64,000 nt of DNA from Thalassovita aquimarina (GTDB lineage: Bacteria > Pseudomonadota > Alphaproteobacteria > Rhodobacterales > Rhodobacteraceae), in assembly GCF_018219815.1 (NCBI RefSeq), contig NZ_JADMKU010000007.1:62001-126000 (forward strand), read 5' to 3'. The translations under genes were made by a program, and so were the position numbers. This document shows, one piece after another, positions 34,202 to 43,199 of the stretch. The notes beneath the pieces are model-generated. The model was not told the DNA's origin. It saw only the letters and a program-made list of their open reading frames with translations, and ran no database searches. The stretch's first letter is position 1, and every line of letters begins with the position of its first letter.

Positions 34202-35704
34202 ATGCGTGCATTTGATACCTCACGGGGGAAAACCGTGACCGGGAAACCGGGTTATTTTCTGACCCGGACACCGATGATCGCCGCGGCGGTCCTTGGCGTC
34301 TGGGCGTTTTCGGCCACGGCCCAGACCACCACGGCAACAGATACAGATACCGATACCGGCGCGGCGCAGGTCGATGTGGCGCCGGATAGCATAACCCCGG
34401 CGGTTCTTAAACAGGCCGATATATTGCTCTGGAAACAGCCCGGCCCGACCGCCCGGCTGCAGGCGCGCGGCGTTCTCGAAATCGCGGCCGCCGATGGAAA
34501 TCCGGAGGCGCAGTTGATCCTTGGCCGCCACCTGCTGCACGGCTGGATTCTGGAACGGAACGTCGCCCGAGGGATTGCCCTGCTGGAACAGGCGGTCGCG
34601 GCGGGACATGCCGGGGCGCAAGTGGAACTGGGTCAGGCCGTCCTGTCGGGGAACGGCATGGACGCCGATCCCGAAAGGGCGCAAGCGCTGCTGGAACAGG
34701 CGGTGTCGCAGGGCAACCGCGACGCGATGCGGGTGCTGGGCAAGCAGCTGGTGGGCGGCTGGGATCTGACCCGCGACGTGGAACGCGGCCGCGCATTGCT
34801 GGACAAGGCGATTGCCGAAGGCGACGAAAAGGCCCGCGTGGCGCGTGGTGAACTGATGCTGTACGGCATCGGGCTGGAACAGGACCGCGCGCGGGCGCTG
34901 GAACTGTTCGAAGCGGCGGCGGAAAACGGCAATGGCGAAGGTCTGGCGATCTATGGCGAAGACCTGATGTGGAGCCTGCGCGACTGGTCCCGCGCCGAAG
35001 CGATGCTGACCCGCGCGGCGGAACTGGGTGCGACCGAGGCCTGGGTCACGCTGGCGCATGGGGCGATGTACGGCTATCTCGGCGGTGGCCGTCGGTCGCG
35101 GGCCAAGTTCGATGGCTTTGCCGAAAAGGCGCACGCGGCCGGCGAAGAGGGTATCGCGGCGCTGGAAGCCACCCGCAACATGTGGGGCATCAACATGCGC
35201 GCCAGCGGTCCCGAAACCATCGCCCGCCTGCGCAAGGATGCCGATGCGGGCAATGCGGCGGCGGCCCGGTTCCTGATCGGGCTTCTGCGCGATGGCAACG
35301 GGTTGAACCTGCGCCGCAGGCCGGAGGACGCGGCCGAGGCGCTGGAAACCTATCGCGACCTGTTTGACGAAAAGACGGTGGCGCAGTTGGAGATTACCCT
35401 TGCGGCGGCCAAGGCGTGGGTGCCCAAGGCCTGGGCGGAAGTGGCCGAAGCTTATGCCGCGCGGCCCGATCTGAAATCGATCTGGTTCGGCAAGGAGTTG
35501 TACAAGGCCAATGAAAACGTGGCTTTCTACATCCTGCAGCAAAGGTTCCGCGAGGAAGGGCTGTATCGGGGACCGATCAACGGTTACGCGACGCGCAGCA
35601 CGTTGCGGGCCACCAACATCGCCTGCCGCACGCTCGACAAGACCGCAGCCTGCTATGACAGCGTGATGCGCCCCGACGTGATCGGGGCCTTGTTGGCGCA
35701 ATAG
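34202..35704 (+). CDS. Exported Sel1-repeat (SLR/TPR-like) protein
   Basis: The 500-residue protein has an N-terminal hydrophobic export signal (TPMIAAAVLGVWAFSATAQ, cleavage near residue 41) after a longer basic leader. A run of Sel1-like repeats follows from about residue 75 to 340, for example AQLILGRHLLHGWILERNVARG and AQVELGQAVLSGNGMDADPER. The C-terminus (EEGLYRGPINGYATRSTLRA) resembles the start of a peptidoglycan-binding-like fold. Periplasmic Sel1 proteins such as AlgK and ExoR support or control exopolysaccharide export. The ATG at 34202 follows an AAGGGGG ribosome site. It opens a locus of polysaccharide genes and is 22 bp from the next gene. Confidence 0.82.
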   Translation: MRAFDTSRGKTVTGKPGYFLTRTPMIAAAVLGVWAFSATAQTTTATDTDTDTGAAQVDVAPDSITPAVLKQADILLWKQPGPTARLQARGVLEIAAADGNPEAQLILGRHLLHGWILERNVARGIALLEQAVAAGHAGAQVELGQAVLSGNGMDADPERAQALLEQAVSQGNRDAMRVLGKQLVGGWDLTRDVERGRALLDKAIAEGDEKARVARGELMLYGIGLEQDRARALELFEAAAENGNGEGLAIYGEDLMWSLRDWSRAEAMLTRAAELGATEAWVTLAHGAMYGYLGGGRRSRAKFDGFAEKAHAAGEEGIAALEATRNMWGINMRASGPETIARLRKDADAGNAAAARFLIGLLRDGNGLNLRRRPEDAAEALETYRDLFDEKTVAQLEITLAAAKAWVPKAWAEVAEAYAARPDLKSIWFGKELYKANENVAFYILQQRFREEGLYRGPINGYATRSTLRATNIACRTLDKTAACYDSVMRPDVIGALLAQ

Positions 35705-35726
35705 GGCAATAGGCAAGACAGGCCAG

Positions 35727-38099
35727 ATGAACGCAATTTCCTCCTTGGACAACACGCCCGCGGCCGCTGGCCGGAACCTGCGCTTCGTGTTCTGGACCGG
35801 AGCGGTTCTGGGACTGATCCTGGCGCTGGCGCGCGGCTTTGCGCTGCGCGACGGGCTGGCCGATGCCGGGCTTGGCGACGGGTTGAGCCTGATGGTGCGG
35901 GGGCTGGGCCAGGACTGGCTGATCGTGCTGGTTCTGACGCTTGTGATCGCCGCCCTTGTGCGGGCGTTCGAGAACCGGGTCGTCGCTTCGATGTGCACGT
36001 TTCTGTTCGCCGTGACGGCGGTTCTGGTGATGCTGGCGGGGTTGGCCAACCTGGTGGCCTTGCGGATGCTGGGCGCGCCGCTGACGATGGAATGGCTGGC
36101 CTATTCCGACCTGGGCAATACCGACGTTGCGCTGGACTACATGCGCCGCCTCGTCACCGTGCAGGTGATCGCGGTCGGGGCGGTGGCCATCGCGGCGTTG
36201 CTGGGCGGCGCGGCGCTAATGGCGCGGCGCCGGCAATTGGCCACACCGTTGATGATGCTGAGCCTGATGGGTTTCACCGTCGTCGTCAGCTTTGCCCAGC
36301 AGGGCAGGCCGGTCAACGTCGCCGCCGCCCGGCTGGAAAACCCGATCGTCGCCTTTGCCAACTCGCTCGGGGGCGAAGGCGGACTGGACGGGCTGGGCGG
36401 CGAATATGCGGGTTACCAGATGCCATTCGGTCCGGCCGATCCGTTGCCGCGCCCGGCGGAACCGGCGAAACCGATCCGAAACGCCATCGTATTCGCCTAT
36501 GAATCGACACCGGCCAAGCAGGTGCAGGGGTGGGGCGGGACCCTGCCGGTAACGCCGCATCTGGCCGCGTCTTTGAAGCATGCGCTCGCCTTCGATCGAG
36601 CCTATGCGCATGTGCCGGCGTCCAACTATTTCCTGGTCTCGATCTTCTCCGCCATCGCGCCGGAGCTGTCGCCGGTGTCGATGCTGGCCAGCTGGCCGGA
36701 TCTTGACGCGACCTACCTGCCCGAGGTGATGGGGCTGAACGGGTTGCGCACGGCGTTCTTCAATTCTTCCGACAACCGGTTCCAGAACACCGAGGGACTG
36801 GTCCAGGCCACCGGGTTCGACCAGATCGGCGATTACCGCGACTGGGATTGCGAAACCGGCGTCTACGAATTCGAAAGCGTGACGGACAAGTACCTCAACA
36901 CCTCCAGCGACCTGTGCACCATCGACGAGATCGTCAAATGGATCGAAAAGCGCCCCGACGACCCGTTCTTCTTGGCGTTCCGGACCGGGATGACCCATTA
37001 TCCCTATTTCCCCGGCGAAGACCCGCAGGATTACGTCGAGGACGAAACCTATAACGACTATCTCAACGCGCTGCGGGTCGGCGACGAAGCCTTCGGCAAG
37101 CTGATGGCCTATCTCGACGAAAGCGGGCTGGCGGAGGAAACGCTGGTCGTGGTGCTGGGCGATCACGGCGAAGCCTTCGGCGAACACGGTACCTATGTGC
37201 ACGCCGCCGGCATCAACGAGGAAAACGTGCACATCCCGATGGCGCTGATCAATCCGCAGCTGTTCGATGGCACCCGCAGCGACCTGATCGTGGGGATCGC
37301 CGATATCGGTCCGACGATCGCCGATCTTCTTGGGTTCCCGATCCCGTCCGCCTGGCAGGGAAAATCGGTGTTCGCCGACAACCGCAAGAACGGCGTTCTG
37401 TTCTTTTCGCCCTGGAACGGGTTCTTGGTCGGCTACCGCGAAGGCGACGAGAAGTTCATCTATAACGGTCATTCCGGCGAAATGGCGCTGTACGACCTGG
37501 CCAGTGATCCAGAGGAACAAAACAACCTTGCCGACGCTGATCCGGCGGCGACCTCGGCGGCCCGCGACAAGCTTGGCGCGGTGGTGTCCGCCCATAGCAA
37601 GTATATCGACTGGCTGCTGAAACAGGCCGGCGCCCGGAAACAACAGAAGGCCGACGCCTCGCTGATCGAGATCGTCGCCACGGGCACCAGCTACAAATCC
37701 GCACCCGAGGGCTGGGTCATGCTGGACGGCGAAAATGTCGGCGGCTTCAAGCTGACTTCGGCGCCGTCGAATGCAGACCGCGCCGTCACCCGGGACGAGA
37801 TCGACGCGGCGCTCACCACGTTCCGCATGCCGGTCAATGCCGGGGCCTGCCCGCGCCGGATCGAGATATTCTTTCTCAACGACGAATGGGAAGGCGACGG
37901 TCAGACCGGGGACACCGATCTCTACATCCGCTCGGTCAGCTTTGCCGGGACGACCTACTATTTCAACCGCTTTTCGTCGCTCGAACAGGGAACCGGGAAA
38001 GTGTCGGGGGACTATTTCCATCTGTGGCGAAAGGGCGGAATGCGGATCGATCTCGACCTTGATCAGAGCTGCCTGAGCGCCGAGTTGATCGAGAAATGA
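35727..38099 (+). CDS. LTA synthase/sulfatase-like membrane enzyme fused to a xylan-binding-like module
   Basis: The 790-residue protein has five N-terminal membrane helices (within residues 17-195) and a periplasmic alkaline-phosphatase-fold domain (about 250-630). That domain has metal-site patterns as in LtaS and phosphoethanolamine transferases: FAYESTPAKQ near 256, a probable nucleophile region HVPASNY near 295, and VLGDHGEAFGEHG near 478. A C-terminal part from about 645 (LIEIVATGTSYKSAPEGWVM, later FFLNDEWEGDGQTGDTDLYI) matches the calcium-dependent xylan-binding CBM pattern (CBM60/CBM36 type). The enzyme would add or remove a phospho- or sulfo-linked group on a surface glycan held by the module. 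Context: 22 bp after the Sel1 gene, before UDP-xylose synthesis genes. The substrate group is inferred. Confidence 0.82.
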   Translation: MNAISSLDNTPAAAGRNLRFVFWTGAVLGLILALARGFALRDGLADAGLGDGLSLMVRGLGQDWLIVLVLTLVIAALVRAFENRVVASMCTFLFAVTAVLVMLAGLANLVALRMLGAPLTMEWLAYSDLGNTDVALDYMRRLVTVQVIAVGAVAIAALLGGAALMARRRQLATPLMMLSLMGFTVVVSFAQQGRPVNVAAARLENPIVAFANSLGGEGGLDGLGGEYAGYQMPFGPADPLPRPAEPAKPIRNAIVFAYESTPAKQVQGWGGTLPVTPHLAASLKHALAFDRAYAHVPASNYFLVSIFSAIAPELSPVSMLASWPDLDATYLPEVMGLNGLRTAFFNSSDNRFQNTEGLVQATGFDQIGDYRDWDCETGVYEFESVTDKYLNTSSDLCTIDEIVKWIEKRPDDPFFLAFRTGMTHYPYFPGEDPQDYVEDETYNDYLNALRVGDEAFGKLMAYLDESGLAEETLVVVLGDHGEAFGEHGTYVHAAGINEENVHIPMALINPQLFDGTRSDLIVGIADIGPTIADLLGFPIPSAWQGKSVFADNRKNGVLFFSPWNGFLVGYREGDEKFIYNGHSGEMALYDLASDPEEQNNLADADPAATSAARDKLGAVVSAHSKYIDWLLKQAGARKQQKADASLIEIVATGTSYKSAPEGWVMLDGENVGGFKLTSAPSNADRAVTRDEIDAALTTFRMPVNAGACPRRIEIFFLNDEWEGDGQTGDTDLYIRSVSFAGTTYYFNRFSSLEQGTGKVSGDYFHLWRKGGMRIDLDLDQSCLSAELIEK

Positions 38100-38332
38100 A
38101 CAAGCACCACGGGAGGTTGAAGAGCATCCCGGGAGCTTGGATTGAACATGTTTTCTTTGTTTTGTGGCCCGAAAATGATAAGTCTTATCCTCAGGATGTT
38201 ATATTTTGAGCCATATCAAAGATTATGATTGTACGAATTTTATTAATGTTTTCGTGTCCGAATGCCACCCGCCGTTCCGGGCGGAACAAAGATCCGGCGA
38301 CAGGGCGGCACGGGGCGTAGTGATGGTGGAGC
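38100..38332. promoter_or_regulatory. AT-rich 233-bp promoter region of the second polysaccharide operon
   Basis: The gap is clearly richer in A and T than its surroundings. It contains the inverted repeat GATAAG-T-CTTATC at 38177-38189 and the FNR-type box at 38206-38219, followed by a GC-rich hairpin-prone leader (CCGCC-GTTCC-GGCGG region near 38268-38283). No terminator with a clear T-run was seen for the preceding gene. Confidence 0.5.
38206..38219. promoter_or_regulatory. CRP/FNR-type box upstream of the UDP-xylose synthase gene
   Basis: TTGAGCCATATCAA has perfect TTGA-N6-TCAA half-sites and the following AAGA as at 34101-34114, differing at two inner positions only. It lies 114 bp before the ATG. 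Confidence 0.55.
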
Positions 38333-39370
38333 ATGAGTGAATTGCAGATCTACAGGCCGCGGTTTCTTTCCATGCGCCCTTATGAAAACGGACGTACCGT
38401 GCTTGTTGCCGGCGGGGCCGGTTTCATAGGATCGAACCTCAGTGCCCGCTTGTTGGCCGACGGCGACAGGGTGATCTGCATCGACAACCTTGAAACCGGG
38501 CGGCAGGAAAATATCGCCGAATTGCACGACAATCCGAACTTCGCCTTTTTTCTGCATGATGTCATCGAACCTTTCGGAATCGGCGGGCCGATCGACCGGA
38601 TCTATAATCTGGCCTGCCCGGGATCGCCGATAAAATATCAGCGCGACCCGGTGCATACCTTCAAGACCTCCGTGATCGGGGGCCTCAACCTGCTTGAACT
38701 GGCCCAGAAGAAAAACGCCCGCATTCTGCAAAGCTCGACATCCGAAGTCTACGGCGACCCCGATATTTCGCCGCAGCACGAAAATTACTGGGGCCTGGTC
38801 AACACGGTGGGGCCGCGTGCCTGTTACGACGAAGGCAAGCGCGGCGCAGAGACGCTGTTTCACGAAATGCACGAACGGGAAGGGATCGACACCCGGATTG
38901 CCCGGATCTTCAACACCTATGGCCCGAACATGGATCCCGAAGACGGCCGCGTCATTTCGAATTTCATCGTGCAGGCGCTGACAGGGGATGATCTGACCAT
39001 CTACGGCGATGGCAGCCAGACCCGGTCCTTCTGCTATATCACCGACATGCTCGACGGGCTGACCGCGCTGATGGAAACCGAGGATAATTTCGGCTCCATC
39101 GACGATCCGGTCAACCTGGGAAATCCGGGTGAATTCACCGTGTTCGAACTGGCCGAAATCGTTCTGGAAATGACCGGTGCGGATTGCGGGATCAGCTATC
39201 AGGACCTGCCCGTGGATGATCCGCGGCAGCGCCGCCCGGACATTACGCGCGCCGGCCGGCTTCTGGGCTGGGCGCCGAAAATCGCGCTGCGTGACGGGCT
39301 GGCGCCGACGATCGCCTATTTCCGCGATGAACTCGGCAAGCAGCGACGCCTGAAAGGTCAGGTTGCGTGA
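38333..39370 (+). CDS. UDP-glucuronate decarboxylase (UDP-xylose synthase)
   Basis: The 345-residue protein is an extended short-chain dehydrogenase. It has the NAD motif GGAGFIGSNL, the family-specific ACPGSPIKYQRDPVHTFKTS (UXS proteins have a conserved ACPASP-x-x-Y block), catalytic Ser/Thr in SSTSEVYGDP, and the Tyr and Lys of GPRACYDEGKRGAE. It converts UDP-glucuronate to UDP-xylose. A 20-residue N-terminal extension precedes the Rossmann fold. Its stop overlaps the next gene, a UDP-sugar 4-epimerase, by 4 bp (GTGA), so the pair probably makes UDP-xylose and then its 4-epimer UDP-arabinose. Confidence 0.9.
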   Translation: MSELQIYRPRFLSMRPYENGRTVLVAGGAGFIGSNLSARLLADGDRVICIDNLETGRQENIAELHDNPNFAFFLHDVIEPFGIGGPIDRIYNLACPGSPIKYQRDPVHTFKTSVIGGLNLLELAQKKNARILQSSTSEVYGDPDISPQHENYWGLVNTVGPRACYDEGKRGAETLFHEMHEREGIDTRIARIFNTYGPNMDPEDGRVISNFIVQALTGDDLTIYGDGSQTRSFCYITDMLDGLTALMETEDNFGSIDDPVNLGNPGEFTVFELAEIVLEMTGADCGISYQDLPVDDPRQRRPDITRAGRLLGWAPKIALRDGLAPTIAYFRDELGKQRRLKGQVA

Positions 39371-40359
39371 TCGTGTCTGAGGGGCGCAACATCCTTGTAA
39401 CCGGCGGCGCCGGGTATATCGGCAGCCATGCCTGCAAGGCCCTGGCGCTGGCGGGGCACCGGCCGGTGGTGATAGACAATCTGTCGCGCGGCCATGCCGA
39501 CGCGGTGAAGTGGGGGCCGCTGGTCAAGTCGGACCTGCGCGACACGGACCGGGTTCGGGCGGCGCTGCGCGCGCACCGGATCGAGGCGGTGATACACTTT
39601 GCCGCCTTCGCCTATGTCGGTGAAAGCACGCAAAATCCGGGCCTGTATTACGACAACAACCTGCGCGGCATGATCTCGTTGCTTGATGCGATGCAGGCCG
39701 AAGCCGTCAATCAGATCGTGTTTTCGTCCAGTTGTGCGACCTACGGCATCCCGGATCAGCTGCCGATCACCGAGGCCGCGCCGCAGAACCCCATCAATCC
39801 CTATGGCCGCAGCAAGCTGGTCTGCGAATGGATGATGCAGGATGCCGCCACCGCCTGGGGCCTGCGCTATGCGGCGCTGCGCTATTTCAACGCGGCAGGT
39901 TCCGATCCCGAGGGCGAGATCGGCGAACGGCACGACCCCGAAACGCACATCATTCCGCTGGCGCTGCTGGCGGCGGCGGGGCAGGGCGAACTTAAGCTGT
40001 TCGGCGACGATTACCCCACCCCCGACGGCACCTGCTTCCGCGATTACATCCACGTGACCGATCTGGCCCGGGCGCATGTGCTGGCGCTGGATCACTTGTC
40101 GGGCGGCGCCGACAGCCTTGCGGTGAACTTGGGCACCGGCACCGGCCATTCGGTGCGCGAAGTCGTCGATGCAGTGGCGCGCGTCACCGGGCGCGAAGTG
40201 CCGGTCGTAGTCGCGCCCCGCCGCGCTGGAGACCCGCCTGTTCTCACCGCCGATCCGTCGCTCGCGGCCGATCTGCTTGGCTTTCGCGCCGATTATACCG
40301 ATCTCGACAGGATCGTGGCCGACGCGGCGCCTTGGTTCGGCCATCCGGGACCTGAATGA
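39367..40359 (+). CDS. UDP-sugar 4-epimerase (GalE family; possible UDP-xylose 4-epimerase)
   Basis: The 330-residue protein has the GalE pattern: ILVTGGAGYIGSHACKALA, VIHFAAFAYVGESTQNP, FSSSCATYGIP with the catalytic Ser, the Tyr/Lys of NPYGRSKL, and ALRYFNAAGSDPEGEIGE. It starts with GTG at 39367 overlapping the UXS stop. GalE-type enzymes interconvert UDP-glucose and UDP-galactose, but when fused by operon to UXS the family member is often a UDP-xylose 4-epimerase. Sequence alone does not decide between them. It overlaps the following glycosyltransferase by 4 bp. Confidence 0.88.
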   Translation: MIVSEGRNILVTGGAGYIGSHACKALALAGHRPVVIDNLSRGHADAVKWGPLVKSDLRDTDRVRAALRAHRIEAVIHFAAFAYVGESTQNPGLYYDNNLRGMISLLDAMQAEAVNQIVFSSSCATYGIPDQLPITEAAPQNPINPYGRSKLVCEWMMQDAATAWGLRYAALRYFNAAGSDPEGEIGERHDPETHIIPLALLAAAGQGELKLFGDDYPTPDGTCFRDYIHVTDLARAHVLALDHLSGGADSLAVNLGTGTGHSVREVVDAVARVTGREVPVVVAPRRAGDPPVLTADPSLAADLLGFRADYTDLDRIVADAAPWFGHPGPE

Positions 40360-42191
40360 CCAAGAAACGCCATCCCGCGCTTGATCCGCGCCCTAATCTC
40401 GTGCCGATGCTCACCGGGTGGCGGGCACTGAAATACTATATCATCGCGGGGCTGTGGTTCCTTGCCGCCGGATGGTTCTGGGCGTGGTGGCTTCAGCCGG
40501 TCCACGTTATCGGATCGGCGCGCTACTGGATCGTGACGGCGGGGATGCTGTGGATCTGGGGCATGCAGCTTTATTTCGTGCTCGTCTTCCTGCAGGCGCG
40601 TAAACCCTCGGCACCGGATCCCGAACCGGGACAATGGCGGGTGGCGATGGTGACCACCAAAACCCCGTCCGAGCCGTTCGAACTGGTGCGCGATACGCTC
40701 GAGGCGATGCTGGCGCAGGATTATCCCCACGACACCTGGCTGGCCGACGAAGATCCGAGCGACGAAACCAAGAGGTGGTGCATCGCCCACGGGGTGAAGG
40801 TATCGACCCGCAAGGGGGTCGAGGCCTATCACCGCACCGAATGGCCGCGCCGCACCCGCTGCAAGGAAGGCAACCTTGCCTATTTCTACGATCACTGGGG
40901 CTATCGCGATTACGACATCGTCAGTCAGCTCGATGCCGACCATGTGCCGCAGCCGGGATACCTGCGAGAAATGCTGCGGCCCTTCGCGGACGATGCGGTG
41001 GGTTATGTTTCAGCGCCGTCGATCTGCGCCGCCAATGCCGATCACAGCTGGGCCGCGCGCACCCGGCTGTTTTCCGAAGCGGCGTTTCACGGCGTGTTTC
41101 AGGCCGGTTATTCGGCGGTGCTGACCCCGATGTGCATCGGGTCGCATTACACGGTACGCACAAAGGCGTTGAAAAGCGCGGGTGGGCTTGGCCCCGAACT
41201 GGCCGAGGACCATTCGACCACGATGCTGATTTCATCGGCAGGCTGGCGCGGCGTGCATGCCCCCGACGCCATTGCGGTCGGGCAGGGGCCCGAAACGCTG
41301 GCCGATCTGGTAACGCAGGAATTCCAGTGGTCGCGGTCGCTGTTGTCGCTGCTATTGCGCTACACGCCGCGCTACCTGCGTACCATGCCGCTGCGGCTGA
41401 CGTTTTTATTCCTGCTGTGCCAGACCTGGTACGTGTTCTTCGCGGTATCGATGGCGATGATGTATCTGGTGCCGATCATCGCTGTGACATGGGATGTGCG
41501 GTTCGCCGATGTCACCTATCCGGCCTTCCTGGGGCATTCCATGCCAGCGGTGGGAGCGATGATCCTGTTTGCCTATGCGATGAAGCGGGACGGTTTTTTT
41601 CGGCCCCGATGGGCGAAGGTCCTGGCATGGGAAAAGGCGCTGTTCGTCATGCTACAATGGCCTTGGGTGTTCTGGGGCTGCGCGATGGCGATACGCGACA
41701 GGATCACCGGCCATTTTGTCGATTTCCGCATCACGCCGAAGGGGGGCAATATCGGCCACCCGCTGCCGGGCAAGGTCATTGCCGTCTATGCGGCGCTGGC
41801 GATCGGTGCGCTGTTTCCCGTCCTGACCGTGTCCGGGATCGTGGAGGCGCGGGGGTTTTACCTCCTGTCGCTGATAAATGCCGTACTTTACTGTATACTC
41901 CTGAGCGTTGCGCTGACCGCCCAGCTGAAGCGGGCGGGAAAACAAAAGGCATTAAAACGAAAAATTTTGGTCCGTGACCTCTCGATATTGAGCTTGATCA
42001 TGTTTTTGCTCATCACGGCAGGTATTCTTAAGGGCAGAGAAAGCCTCTACGCGCTGGCCTTCGGGCTGGAACCGCTGAGGTTGGTTGAAGTGCAATATGT
42101 TGTGTCCGGTGCGGGCAGGGGCGGAGCTGGCGACGTCCGGATCATTCTGCTGCCCGATTTGACTGAAAGATTTACGAGTTTCCGACAATAA
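40356..42191 (+). CDS. Family 2 glycosyltransferase, cellulose-synthase-like membrane enzyme
   Basis: The 611-residue protein has two N-terminal helices (residues 22-80), a cytoplasmic GT-A domain, and several C-terminal helices. Catalytic landmarks are the first Asp region LADEDPSDETKR, the metal motif QLDADHVPQPG, the base in ELAEDHSTTM, and TQEFQWSRSLL where processive synthases have QxxRW. Here the Arg is Gln (QEFQW), which is unusual. It would polymerise sugars from the UDP-xylose/arabinose or glucose pool and extrude them. It follows the epimerase (4-bp overlap) and precedes the GH26 glycanase by 14 bp. No PilZ domain is visible at the C-terminus. Confidence 0.88.
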   Translation: MTKKRHPALDPRPNLVPMLTGWRALKYYIIAGLWFLAAGWFWAWWLQPVHVIGSARYWIVTAGMLWIWGMQLYFVLVFLQARKPSAPDPEPGQWRVAMVTTKTPSEPFELVRDTLEAMLAQDYPHDTWLADEDPSDETKRWCIAHGVKVSTRKGVEAYHRTEWPRRTRCKEGNLAYFYDHWGYRDYDIVSQLDADHVPQPGYLREMLRPFADDAVGYVSAPSICAANADHSWAARTRLFSEAAFHGVFQAGYSAVLTPMCIGSHYTVRTKALKSAGGLGPELAEDHSTTMLISSAGWRGVHAPDAIAVGQGPETLADLVTQEFQWSRSLLSLLLRYTPRYLRTMPLRLTFLFLLCQTWYVFFAVSMAMMYLVPIIAVTWDVRFADVTYPAFLGHSMPAVGAMILFAYAMKRDGFFRPRWAKVLAWEKALFVMLQWPWVFWGCAMAIRDRITGHFVDFRITPKGGNIGHPLPGKVIAVYAALAIGALFPVLTVSGIVEARGFYLLSLINAVLYCILLSVALTAQLKRAGKQKALKRKILVRDLSILSLIMFLLITAGILKGRESLYALAFGLEPLRLVEVQYVVSGAGRGGAGDVRIILLPDLTERFTSFRQ

Positions 42192-42205
42192 AAAAGGAAA
42201 TTGAG

Positions 42206-43102
42206 ATGAAAAGAAAAACCTCAAAGCTACTCGCTGCGTTGACCGCAGGTATTACTGCGGCCGTGATAAACGTCACCCCGACAATGGCGGCCCCACCGGG
42301 CGAGCTTCCTTTCGGAGTCTACGATCCCGATGGTGATTTCGCCAGCGACGGCGAGGTCGTGATCGAGGAGCTCTTCCTGCCGTGGGAAGACGTCTATCTG
42401 CAGGCGCTCTACGATGCCGATGAATATGCGATGGAACGCAACCGGTCGCTTCTGGTGACGGTTGAACCCTGGACCTGGTCGCGCAGCGAACGCAACACCG
42501 CGCGCTACCTGCAGCGTGGCATCGAAAACGGCACCTACGATCCCAACATGAAGGCGATCTGCGATATTCTGGGTACGCTGAAAAGCCCGGTGACCCTTCG
42601 CTGGGCGCATGAGATGGAAGACAAGAGCGGTCAGTTCATCTGGGCCGACTGGGAACCGGAAACCTATATTTCCGCCTATCGCCACATGATCGACCTGTGC
42701 CGCGCCGCGGCGCCCAACATCAACGTCATGTGGTCGCCGCTGGGGTATGACAACATGGACGAATACTATCCCGGCGACGACTATGTCGATCTGGTCGGGT
42801 TGTCGGTGTTCGGGCTGCAGGCTTGGGACCAGTACAAGTTCGGTCGTGACCAGACCTTCGACGAAATCTTCGCGCCGCGTTACGAACGTGCGGCCAAGTA
42901 TGGCAAGCCCGTCGTTGTCGCGGAACTGGGCTATGTCGGCAAGGAAGCCTATGTCAAGGATTGGGAAAACTCGGTCCGTCAGGTCAAAGAGCAATATCCC
43001 AGCCTCGTCGGTGTCGTCTATTTCAACTACCCCGAGGTCTATCCGTGGCCCGAAGGATTCGGCCGGCCGGACTGGAGGGTCAAGAACCAGATCCTGAAAT
43101 AA
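42206..43102 (+). CDS. Secreted glycoside hydrolase, GH26-like
   Basis: The 298-residue protein has a Sec signal peptide (LLAALTAGITAAVINVTPTMAA, cleavage near residue 28) and a compact TIM-barrel glycanase resembling GH26. The acid/base Glu is in LRWAHEMED (about residue 136) and the nucleophile Glu in VVVAELGYVG (about 240), the usual GH26 spacing. GH26 members cut mannans, mixed-linkage glucans or xylans. Beside a polymer synthase, a periplasmic glycanase commonly trims or edits the polymer during export, as BcsZ does for cellulose. It ends the polysaccharide operon. Confidence 0.82.
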   Translation: MKRKTSKLLAALTAGITAAVINVTPTMAAPPGELPFGVYDPDGDFASDGEVVIEELFLPWEDVYLQALYDADEYAMERNRSLLVTVEPWTWSRSERNTARYLQRGIENGTYDPNMKAICDILGTLKSPVTLRWAHEMEDKSGQFIWADWEPETYISAYRHMIDLCRAAAPNINVMWSPLGYDNMDEYYPGDDYVDLVGLSVFGLQAWDQYKFGRDQTFDEIFAPRYERAAKYGKPVVVAELGYVGKEAYVKDWENSVRQVKEQYPSLVGVVYFNYPEVYPWPEGFGRPDWRVKNQILK

Positions 43103-43163
43103 GTCCTGTTGACGCCGTTCGGCGGAAATATGCCGCCGAACGAATGTGGATTTAGAGAATTGA

Positions 43164-43199
43164 TAACGCTCGGGAGTTTTGCTCGGGCGTTATTTTTTT
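43164..43199 (+). terminator. Rho-independent terminator of the polysaccharide operon
   Basis: TAACGCTCG pairs with CGGGCGTTA (one wobble) and is followed by seven T residues. It lies about 60 bp after the GH26 stop. Confidence 0.75.
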
